Positions 1 to 5,438 of a DNA stretch of 5,438 nucleotides are shown one piece after another; position 1 is the stretch's first letter; every line of letters starts with the position of its first letter. The position numbers and the translations under genes are program-made. The notes under the pieces are model-generated. The model saw only the letters and a list, made by a program, of their open reading frames with translations, did no database searches and was not told where the DNA came from. Source of the DNA: an uncultured Lentisphaeraceae bacterium. GTDB lineage: Bacteria; Verrucomicrobiota; Kiritimatiellia; RFP12; DVOR01. The stretch spans positions 1 through 5,438 of the forward strand of contig CALBHX010000086.1 in the NCBI GenBank assembly GCA_937892925.1, written 5' to 3'.

Positions 1-1
1 G

Positions 2-49
2 CGAGACGGTTTGTCCCTGCTGGGTATTCCGACACCTGAGAGGATCTAA
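2..49 (+). CDS. Probable 3' end of an upstream gene (partial)
   Basis: An open frame enters from the left edge and ends at TAA (47-49), giving a C-terminal tail RDGLSLLGIPTPERI. It stops two bases before the next start codon, a spacing that fits the compressed operon downstream. A second frame (1-39, ending TGA at 37-39, tail ARRFVPAGYSDT) is also open, and I cannot prove which is real. I prefer the longer one because its stop falls next to the downstream start and its tail looks like ordinary protein. Too little is left to suggest a function. Confidence 0.35.
   Translation, partial: RDGLSLLGIPTPERI
38..44 (+). promoter_or_regulatory. Ribosome binding site of the TolQ/ExbB-like gene
   Basis: GAGAGGA lies seven bases before the ATG at 52. 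It is a strong Shine-Dalgarno match and supports ATG 52 over the in-frame ATG at 79, which has no such sequence in front of it. The site lies inside the probable end of the upstream frame, which suggests coupled translation. Confidence 0.7.
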
Positions 50-51
50 TT

Positions 52-798
52 ATGGTAACAACGTGGTGTTTGGTGTTTATGAGTGGTGCATCTGGCCCGT
101 TTAAGGCATTTACAGATTCGGATTTGTGTGGCCAAATAATTGTGCTTATTCAAATTGGAATGAGTGTGGTCTCCTGGGGGATCATGATCGGGCGTGCGTT
201 ACATTTGCGTGATGTGCGGCAGCGTTCGGCTAAGTTTGTCGATGACTTTGCTCGCCAGGTAGATCCACTCAGTCTTTATTATGACAACTATCGGTTTTCT
301 AACACACCTATGGAACGAGTCTATTGTAAATCGTGCGATCGTCTGGCGCAGCTGATCCCAGAACGGCAACGAATTGTGTTGCGGCAAGATCCGAATGCGC
401 GGATTGAACTGAATCGGGCGCGTCTGGAATTGGTGGAAACTGCTTGTGCCCACACTACCGATGAAGAAACAATCATGGTAGGTAAGGGGATGACGACTTT
501 GGCGGTTATTACGAGCTCTGCTCCGTTACTTGGATTATTTGGCACCGTTTGGGGGGTTATGCTCGCGTTTCAAGCGATGGCAACAAGTGGCAGTGCAAAC
601 ATTGCAGAGTTGGCGCCTGGTATTTCCTCGGCTTTATTGACAACGGTAGTTGGTTTGTTGGTGGCTATTCCTTCAACGGTAGCTTACAATTGGTTACAAT
701 CCTCTGTGGATGAGTACGTTGTCCAGTTGGAAGGATTCAGTGAAGAGTTGATGGGAAAATTGACACTTAATTATGGGGAACAACAAGGGAGAAGCTGA
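52..798 (+). CDS. TolQ/ExbB/MotA-family proton channel protein
   Basis: This 248-residue inner-membrane protein is the multi-helix subunit of a proton-driven motor. In the family, a pentamer surrounds a dimer of TolR/ExbD and turns proton flow into work on periplasmic partners. Three membrane helices are visible at about residues 27-47, 148-171 and 191-212, with a large cytoplasmic loop between the first two. The family signature is clear: APLLGLFGTVWGVM at 157-170, then SALLTTVVGLLVAIP at 193-207. T165 and T198 align with the polar channel threonines of E. coli TolQ (T145 and T178). Length is close to ExbB (244) and TolQ (230). ATG 52 is chosen for its GAGAGGA ribosome site. The TolR/ExbD partner follows after two bases. 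TolQ and ExbB cannot be separated here because no TolA, TolB, Pal or TonB is present; proximity to FtsK favours a division-linked Tol-like role, which is inference. A Cys-x-x-Cys pair (C92, C95) sits in the cytoplasmic loop. Confidence 0.93.
   Translation: MVTTWCLVFMSGASGPFKAFTDSDLCGQIIVLIQIGMSVVSWGIMIGRALHLRDVRQRSAKFVDDFARQVDPLSLYYDNYRFSNTPMERVYCKSCDRLAQLIPERQRIVLRQDPNARIELNRARLELVETACAHTTDEETIMVGKGMTTLAVITSSAPLLGLFGTVWGVMLAFQAMATSGSANIAELAPGISSALLTTVVGLLVAIPSTVAYNWLQSSVDEYVVQLEGFSEELMGKLTLNYGEQQGRS
785..794 (+). promoter_or_regulatory. Ribosome binding site of the TolR/ExbD-like gene
   Basis: AAGGGAGAAG overlaps the last codons of the TolQ/ExbB-like gene. Its GGGAG core ends nine bases before the GTG at 801. 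This supports GTG as the true start and suggests the two motor subunits are translated in a coupled way. Confidence 0.65.
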
Positions 799-800
799 CC

Positions 801-1223
801 GTGTTGCGCCAAAGACTTAGTCGATCGCGTATTCGTGGAAAACGGCGGGGAATTACCGCAGAAATTAACATGACGCCAATTTTGGACATGACATTTCTGC
901 TGTTGATTGCATTTATTATCACATTCCCTGCGTTGCAAAGTGGTATCTCTGTTAAATTGCCAACGGCAACGGGTGATCCTCTTCCTAATAATGAGCCGCT
1001 TACAATCACGATTCGCGTGGATGGACACTTGTTTTTGGGAAAAGCTGAAGTTACAGATGAAGAATTGGAGACTGCCGTTCGAACGGCAGTCATGAATAAT
1101 CCCCAAACAGTAGCTCATTTGCGTGGAGACGAAATGCAGAGTTATGGACGCATCATGGATGTTATCCGGATACTTCGAAAAGCACGGTTAACAAAGTTTT
1201 CCCTTGTGACAGAAAGTGAATGA
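801..1223 (+). CDS. TolR/ExbD-family motor subunit
   Basis: This 140-residue single-pass protein matches the usual length of ExbD (141) and TolR (142). The basic cytoplasmic start (about residues 1-17, rich in Arg and Lys) leads into EINMTPILDMTFLLLIAFII at 21-40, the hallmark ExbD/TolR segment. D29 is the conserved membrane aspartate that is protonated in the family (TolR D23, ExbD D25). The periplasmic domain shows the expected pattern: VDGHLFLGK (73-81), then a helix beginning TDEELETAV, then a strand VAHLRGDE (104-111), a helix YGRIMDVIRILRKA and a final strand KFSLVTE. The start is GTG with a good ribosome site; the preceding motor gene ends two bases upstream. The 3' end overlaps the likely start of ftsK by eight bases. 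The gene contains a perfect 22-base palindrome at 1070-1091, encoding a short T-A-V-R-T-A-V repeat. Confidence 0.93.
   Translation: MLRQRLSRSRIRGKRRGITAEINMTPILDMTFLLLIAFIITFPALQSGISVKLPTATGDPLPNNEPLTITIRVDGHLFLGKAEVTDEELETAVRTAVMNNPQTVAHLRGDEMQSYGRIMDVIRILRKARLTKFSLVTESE
1070..1091 (+). repeat. Perfect 22-base palindrome inside the TolR/ExbD-like gene
   Basis: GACTGCCGTTC at 1070-1080 is followed directly by its exact reverse complement at 1081-1091, with no spacer. As RNA it could fold into a nine-base-pair stem with a UCGA loop; as DNA it is a symmetric dyad centred on TTCGAA. It encodes ETAVRTAV, so a repeated peptide may partly explain it. No T-run follows, so it is not a standard terminator. 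Its function, if any, is unknown. Confidence 0.85.
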
Positions 1224-3993
1224 AATGCCGAAAAGCGTGCCGCGCCAATCTTTTGAATCTCGAATAACTGAATCCGACCAGGTAGTTTTGCCTGGGGTTG
1301 TTAAAGCTCGACAGGTTTTAGGCGTGGTGTGTGCTGTTATTTGGGGAATCATGTTGATTGCGCTGTTATCCTATGATTGGCGTGATATTTCATGGTTATG
1401 TAATCCGCCTTCTCCCCCAGGTGGTATTCCTGCTAATCGACTTGGGAAATTAGGCGCATGGCTTACATTCTTTGGGTATGCGTTTGGCGGGTTGGCTTAT
1501 CGCTATTTTGCCTTGCCGTTGTGGGGTGTTTTAACAGGATTCCTGCTTTATGGTCGAGTTCGATTCTTTCGATTGCGGGTACTCTGGATGGTGGGGCTCT
1601 ATCTTTGCCTGGCTTGTTTATTTCAGGTTTGTGGCGGAGATGATGGGCGAACTATTCCACTTCTAACAGATTTAAATTTGCGTCCGAACGCAGGAGGTGC
1701 AGTAGGTCAATGGTTGGTGACGGATTGTTTGCGGCCGTTGTTGGGAACATTAGGAGTACAGGCAGTTTTATGGGGATTAATCCTTTTGTTCTTAATCCTA
1801 CTTATTGGAGTTCGTAATTGTGTTGTGTTGCTGGTTCGGCTGACTACACCATCGAATCCACATATAGCTCCCGTAAATGATGATATCCGACAAACCATGC
1901 GTTGTCGAAATACTCCAGACGTGACAGGTTCACTATCTTCAGGCCAGTTTGTCGCCCGCCCGAGTTTTTTTAAGCGTATTTTTCGGAAAAAGATTGCTGA
2001 TGAGATTTCACGTACAAACGTTCGGGATTTATTAGCGACTCGAACGACTAATGAACACAGGGAGCTGCGGGAATGGGCGCCATCGTTGTTGCATGAGCCT
2101 TCAAGTACGCCGTTATTTAATTCTCCAACAGGTTCTGGTTCAAGGTCGTCAGTGCCTGAAGAATCACCGTTCGTGTTACGTTCGGGAGACGAGCCTATTT
2201 TGGAGCCGGTTTCTCCTCTGAACGCTGTGACGACTCGTGCGGCTGTAGTGAACGAAAATGATACAACGCTTGCAGACGTACCGGACTATGTGTTGCCTTC
2301 AACAGATTTGTTGGATCCAATCCCGCCTCAAGCGGCAGACGCAGAAGATGCTCAAGTCGCTATCCGTGCAATTGAAAGTGTTTTTCAGCAGTTTGATATT
2401 CGTGCTCACGTGGTTCAATATGTCCGAGGGCCAGTTCTTACACAGTTTGAGATTCTGCCTGATAAGGGGGTCAAGCTCGAACGGTTTCATCAATATGAAC
2501 GAAATTTACTTATGGCGCTTCGCGTAGCAAGTATCCGTATTCAGGCACCCATTCCAGGTCGTGATGTGGTTGGAATTGAGGTACCAAATGCTGTGCGGCA
2601 ATCGGTAACGCTTCGGGAAATTTTAGAGGGGAATGTATGGAGAAAGGCCGAGCATAAAATGGCCTTACCCTTGGCGCTTGGAAAATTAGCGACTGGCGGC
2701 GACCTAGTTGTAGATTTAGCAGAAATGCCACACTTACTTGTAGCAGGCGGAACAGGTTCTGGTAAATCGGTAGCTTTAAATGACATGCTGGTTGGGCTTT
2801 TAATGTATCGTCGACCGGATCAACTGCGTTTGATTATGGTGGATCCAAAACGCGTTGAGTTTACAGCTTACGATAATCTGCCGCATCTTTTGAACCCGGT
2901 TGTCGTTGAATCCAAGAAGGTCATTTTTTCACTTCGTTGGGCGGTCATCGAAATGAATCGTCGGTATGCACTTCTTCAACAATACGGTGTACGAAATATT
3001 GGAGATTTTAATCAGCGAGTCGAAGCCCCTATCCCTGGACGAAAGAATCCAACCCAAAAATTGCCTTACATTGTCATTGTTATTGATGAATTAGCCGATT
3101 TAATGTTAGACGTTAAGTCAGACATTGAACCTCCCATTACATCATTGACGCAGAAAGCACGGGCTGCCGGATTACACATGATCATCGCGACACAACGCCC
3201 AACAACAAATGTCATTACGGGAACCATTAAGGCCAATATACCAGGACGCCTCGCGCTCCGTGTTACACAAGGGAATGATTCTCGCACTATTTTAGATGAA
3301 ACGGGTGCAGAACGGCTTATCGGAAAGGGTGATATGCTACTTAATCGAGGTGGCGTCACAGTTCGTTCGCAGGCGGCATGGGTTAGCGATCAAGAAATCG
3401 CCCGGGTTTGCGATTTTATCAAAGAACAAGCTGGGCCGGCGTTTGATCATGTCTTGTCAGAATCCATTAGTCAGATAAAAGAAGATAAAGCTACAAATGA
3501 TGTTCATTCATTGTTACGTGAGTTTCTGCCAGAATCAATATCTTTACAATCTGAAGGGACAGGATCTTCTGCAACATCAGGAGAAGAGGGGGGAAATGGC
3601 GATGAGGAGCTTTATCAACGGGCGTTGGTTTACATTCGCCAAACTGGCCGTTTTTCAACTTCTGCACTGCAGAGATTGTTAAAAATTGGTTATCCCCGAG
3701 CCGCGCGCGTAACGGATATGCTTGTTGAACGTGGAATTATTGGTTCAACAGGTAAGGCCGGTGGTTCACGAGAGATTTTGATTGATCTCAACGCATTGTC
3801 AGAAGCGCAGAAAGAAAAGCCGGCGTCTGATTGCGTAAACGTACTTAACGAGTCGTCAGCGATATCAACCGATACGATTCAACATGTAGATGTATCTCAA
3901 TCGTCTCAGAATATCCCTGCGGAAGATTTTGAATTAGGTGATTTGAATCCTGACGACCTGAACATTTCGGATATCATTCATCCATCTTCTTAG
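1216..3993 (+). CDS. ftsK: FtsK/SpoIIIE-family DNA translocase
   Basis: This 925-residue septal ATPase pumps double-stranded DNA so that chromosome ends clear the division plane and, in most bacteria, so that XerCD can resolve dimers at dif. The N-terminus holds four or five membrane helices (about 32-52, 78-112 probably as two, 122-138, 182-208). A Ser/Pro-rich hydrophilic linker (about 211-375) follows. The alpha region (about 380-470) includes GPVLTQFEI and IQAPIPGRDVVGIEVPN. The RecA-like motor has Walker A GGTGSGKS (511-518), VDPKRVEF (542-549), Walker B IVIDELADL (621-629) and ATQRP (658-662). The gamma winged helix (about 797-861) carries LLKIGYPRAARVTDML; proline 827 stands where E. 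coli has Asn and SpoIIIE has Thr. A 64-residue polar, acidic tail ends the protein. Length is nearer to SpoIIIE (under 800) than to E. coli FtsK (1329) because the linker is short. The start is either GTG 1216, overlapping the exbD-like gene, or ATG 1225, one base after its stop; both have weak ribosome sites. Confidence 0.97.
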   Translation: MNEMPKSVPRQSFESRITESDQVVLPGVVKARQVLGVVCAVIWGIMLIALLSYDWRDISWLCNPPSPPGGIPANRLGKLGAWLTFFGYAFGGLAYRYFALPLWGVLTGFLLYGRVRFFRLRVLWMVGLYLCLACLFQVCGGDDGRTIPLLTDLNLRPNAGGAVGQWLVTDCLRPLLGTLGVQAVLWGLILLFLILLIGVRNCVVLLVRLTTPSNPHIAPVNDDIRQTMRCRNTPDVTGSLSSGQFVARPSFFKRIFRKKIADEISRTNVRDLLATRTTNEHRELREWAPSLLHEPSSTPLFNSPTGSGSRSSVPEESPFVLRSGDEPILEPVSPLNAVTTRAAVVNENDTTLADVPDYVLPSTDLLDPIPPQAADAEDAQVAIRAIESVFQQFDIRAHVVQYVRGPVLTQFEILPDKGVKLERFHQYERNLLMALRVASIRIQAPIPGRDVVGIEVPNAVRQSVTLREILEGNVWRKAEHKMALPLALGKLATGGDLVVDLAEMPHLLVAGGTGSGKSVALNDMLVGLLMYRRPDQLRLIMVDPKRVEFTAYDNLPHLLNPVVVESKKVIFSLRWAVIEMNRRYALLQQYGVRNIGDFNQRVEAPIPGRKNPTQKLPYIVIVIDELADLMLDVKSDIEPPITSLTQKARAAGLHMIIATQRPTTNVITGTIKANIPGRLALRVTQGNDSRTILDETGAERLIGKGDMLLNRGGVTVRSQAAWVSDQEIARVCDFIKEQAGPAFDHVLSESISQIKEDKATNDVHSLLREFLPESISLQSEGTGSSATSGEEGGNGDEELYQRALVYIRQTGRFSTSALQRLLKIGYPRAARVTDMLVERGIIGSTGKAGGSREILIDLNALSEAQKEKPASDCVNVLNESSAISTDTIQHVDVSQSSQNIPAEDFELGDLNPDDLNISDIIHPSS

Positions 3994-3997
3994 TCTT

Positions 3998-4004
3998 GAG
4001 GTGA
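3998..4004 (+). promoter_or_regulatory. Ribosome binding site of the RodZ-like gene
   Basis: GAGGTGA lies in the 14-base gap between ftsK and the next gene; its GAGG core ends six bases before ATG 4008. It is the clearest ribosome site in the window and fixes the start of the RodZ-like gene. Confidence 0.75.
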
Positions 4005-4007
4005 CGT

Positions 4008-4982
4008 ATGGCATTTGGCGAACTTCTCAAAAAAAAGCGTCTTGAACGAGGCTGGACCAAGGAGTATGTTGTTGAACGTACACACTTAATGGCCAAACAG
4101 ATTGATGATTTGGAAACCGAATCGTTTAAACACATTCCATCAGAGTTCTACGGGCAAGGCTTTATTCGTATTTATTGTGATTTGTTGGAGCTCGATCCGA
4201 AACCGTTAGTTGATGATTATTTAACACTCGTTGGGCGTAATGAACGAGCTAAAGTCGTTACGCGTCCTATGGTGCATGACTTACCAGAACATCCAATTGA
4301 ACCGATCCATACTGGAGCACGGAGAACACTTCCTCCAAAAGACATACCGCTCCCAACGGCTGAGCATACACTGGTTGAATCAGCAGAAGCTTCTTTTACA
4401 GCAGTTCCAAAGCCTGAGTTTGCTTCTGAACCTATACCTCTAGGACAAAATGATGCGTTCCACTTGAGTTCTGATGATTTACCGCAGAATATGTTATCTG
4501 GCGTGGATGGTAGTATATCTGGAGCCCGTTCCAAATTGGCGGAACCTGAAAGTCGCACGTTTAATCGAGTAAAAACGCAAGAAATATCTCTTGAGTTAAA
4601 TTACGATGGGCATAGCAGTCGTAATAAGACAATTTTTGGACCACAGCATCCAATTTCTGAGTCTCAGAACCTACAATTTGAATTTTTTATCGAAGCCCTT
4701 AAGGGAATAGCCGGAGGCCTTTTAAGCTGTCTTAGGGCACTATCACATCCGAAGATTCAGCGGGTTTCGAAAACGTCAAAACTATGGCTGGATCAACGTA
4801 TTCTTTTACGTGTTTTGGTTGCTATTTTGCTTCTTATATTTTTGTCCGGTCTTTTATTCATTTTCAGATATGTGTTCAGAATGTCGGCTGATGCAGAAAC
4901 TGAGGCGGGGCTTACGGCTCAACCAATTTCTGCCAGACAAGAACCAACAATTCTTCAACCTCCTGTGCCGTATTTTCGATAA
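4008..4982 (+). CDS. RodZ-like membrane protein with N-terminal HTH_25 domain
   Basis: This 324-residue protein has the RodZ layout: a cytoplasmic helix-turn-helix domain, a long variable linker and one membrane helix. In RodZ the domain binds MreB and links the elongation machinery to the membrane; related HTH_25 proteins are often encoded near ftsK/spoIIIE (for example YmfM in Firmicutes). The domain spans about residues 3-72, with the pattern FGELLKKKRLERGWTKEYV, then IDDLETESFKHIPSEFYGQG, then FIRIYCDLLELDPKPLVDDY. Residues about 80-220 are Pro/Ser-rich and low in predicted structure. A hydrophobic, possibly amphipathic stretch lies at 226-245. A basic segment (249-268) precedes the membrane helix at about 266-290, giving N-in, C-out topology. 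Only about 34 residues follow, ending PPVPYFR, so the C-terminal DUF4115-type periplasmic domain of classical RodZ is absent. The gene starts 14 bases after ftsK with a strong ribosome site. A run of eight A falls at codons 8-10. Whether it binds MreB is inference; a regulator with a membrane anchor is the alternative. Confidence 0.75.
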   Translation: MAFGELLKKKRLERGWTKEYVVERTHLMAKQIDDLETESFKHIPSEFYGQGFIRIYCDLLELDPKPLVDDYLTLVGRNERAKVVTRPMVHDLPEHPIEPIHTGARRTLPPKDIPLPTAEHTLVESAEASFTAVPKPEFASEPIPLGQNDAFHLSSDDLPQNMLSGVDGSISGARSKLAEPESRTFNRVKTQEISLELNYDGHSSRNKTIFGPQHPISESQNLQFEFFIEALKGIAGGLLSCLRALSHPKIQRVSKTSKLWLDQRILLRVLVAILLLIFLSGLLFIFRYVFRMSADAETEAGLTAQPISARQEPTILQPPVPYFR

Positions 4983-5116
4983 CATTTATGTAACATCTCG
5001 ATAGTTTGAAGCATATATTATTAGTTCATAACGTAAAGAATCCATTGAGAGACATTGTTCATATTATTCTGGAATCGTTGCCGCCAAAGGCGCAATCGCT
5101 ATTTCCTGTGCCAATA
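4983..5116 (+). other. Gap, or unassigned 5' part of the following gene
   Basis: This stretch has no terminator-like hairpin with a T-run and no convincing promoter. It is open in the frame of the following gene from 4994 onward. Possible earlier starts in that frame are TTG 5006, TTG 5045, TTG 5078 and GTG 5108. None has a good ribosome site: AAAGG at 5086-5090 is 17 bases before GTG 5108 and 26 before ATG 5117. Because the other junctions in the cluster are 14 bases or less, part of this gap may be coding. Confidence 0.4.
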
Positions 5117-5438
5117 ATGCAACAGCCTCGCTGGTGTCGTGTAAGTATTGCCCTTTGTGGATGGGGGGCGTTTGTCGCATTGCTATGTTGGATATTCTGG
5201 TTTAAGGAAGATCATGATGTGTTTAAAATCTGCGATCTCACGGTTCCGCATTTGGAACAATTTCCTGAAGAAACTCAATTATTATTTGCTGCGCGACGAG
5301 CTTTAACCGTACCGGATGAATCGATAATACTGCAACATACACTTGCGCAGCTTCGAAAAGATCCTTCTGATGCTGCGCAACTATTGCGTTTTTACTTAGT
5401 CTACGACCCTATTCTTTCTCCTGAACATGTGACTAGGA
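5117..5438 (+). CDS. Unrecognised single-pass membrane protein, 5' part only
   Basis: The frame from ATG 5117 stays open to the window edge, giving 107 residues with no stop. The N-terminus is MQQPRWCRVS, followed by a Trp- and Cys-containing membrane helix at about residues 9-29, then a soluble, probably helical region. That region includes EETQLLFAARRALTVPDE and ILQHTLAQLRKDPSDAAQLL, whose helical spacing could suit an alpha-helical repeat protein, but I see no clear TPR or other signature. The basic residues before the helix suggest the bulk lies in the periplasm, or that this is an uncleaved signal anchor. Same-strand placement after the RodZ-like gene suggests, but does not prove, membership in the cluster. 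The start is uncertain: ATG 5117 has no good ribosome site, and the frame is open upstream to 4994. I do not recognise the family and assign no function. Confidence 0.6.
   Translation, partial: MQQPRWCRVSIALCGWGAFVALLCWIFWFKEDHDVFKICDLTVPHLEQFPEETQLLFAARRALTVPDESIILQHTLAQLRKDPSDAAQLLRFYLVYDPILSPEHVTR

Noticed and set aside
199..1118. Several minus-strand open frames opposite the motor genes
   Set aside because: They lie antisense to two well-supported family members, have no recognisable domains, and look like shadows of plus-strand codon bias.
1846..2340. FtsK linker considered as a foreign insertion or frameshift scar
   Set aside because: The frame is continuous and composition is like its neighbours; Ser/Pro-rich variable linkers between membrane and motor domains are normal in FtsK.
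2299..3359. Minus-strand open frames opposite ftsK
   Set aside because: They are antisense to the conserved alpha and motor regions of FtsK and show no independent signature or ribosome site.
4810..5004. 64-codon plus-strand frame at the end of the RodZ-like gene
   Set aside because: Its hydrophobic start is the RodZ-like membrane-helix region read in another frame; it is mostly inside that gene and lacks a ribosome site.
4976..5005. Possible terminator after the RodZ-like gene
   Set aside because: There is only weak symmetry (CATTTATG-like), no GC-rich stem and no T-run.
5006..5067. Possible sigma70-type promoter (TTGAAG, TTGAGA and TATTAT-like boxes)
   Set aside because: No pair has spacing near 17 bases: TTGAGA 5045-5050 to TATTAT 5062-5067 is only 11 bases, and nothing acceptable sits downstream of TTGAAG at the right distance.
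1..5438. KOPS-like octamers, CRISPR repeats, tRNA genes and insertion sequences
   Set aside because: Reading by eye I saw no GGGNAGGG on either strand, no regularly spaced repeats, no tRNA-like cloverleaf and no transposase or terminal repeats.

Overview
The window is a densely packed plus-strand gene cluster from a bacterium with a Gram-negative-type envelope. It reads as chromosomal housekeeping DNA rather than an accessory island. I see no mobile element, CRISPR array, tRNA or rRNA. Envelope type is inferred from the TolQ/ExbB plus TolR/ExbD pair, an inner-membrane proton-driven motor. Base composition leans slightly AT-rich and GTG start codons are used. I cannot name the species. A PVC-type lineage (Lentisphaerota, Kiritimatiellota or Verrucomicrobiota) is a guess from overall protein flavour and gene order, not a demonstrated assignment.

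Layout: (1) bases 1-49 probably hold the last codons of an upstream gene. (2) 52-798 encodes a TolQ/ExbB/MotA-family proton-channel subunit. (3) 801-1223 encodes its TolR/ExbD partner, with the channel aspartate visible. (4) 1216-3993 encodes a full FtsK/SpoIIIE DNA translocase with membrane anchor, linker, motor and winged-helix gamma domain. (5) 4008-4982 encodes a RodZ-like protein with an N-terminal HTH_25 domain, one transmembrane helix and almost no periplasmic domain. (6) From about 5117 to the window edge runs the start of an unrecognised single-pass membrane protein, cut off by the window. The first five junctions are very tight (2, 2, -8 and 14 bases), so genes 1-5 look like one operon. 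The last gene sits after a gap of up to 134 bases, or less if it uses an upstream TTG start.

Functionally the cluster joins three processes at the inner membrane of a dividing cell: proton-motive-force coupling to the envelope (TolQR-like), clearing of chromosome ends through the septum (FtsK), and a morphogenesis or cytoskeleton adaptor (RodZ-like). The co-function is inferred from adjacency. No TolA, TolB, Pal or TonB lies in the window, so Tol cannot be told from Ton/Exb.

I found no convincing undescribed system. The points most worth a second look are a perfect 22-base palindrome inside the exbD-like gene, a proline in place of the usual Asn or Thr in the FtsK gamma recognition motif, the lack of a RodZ periplasmic domain, and the unknown membrane protein at the end.
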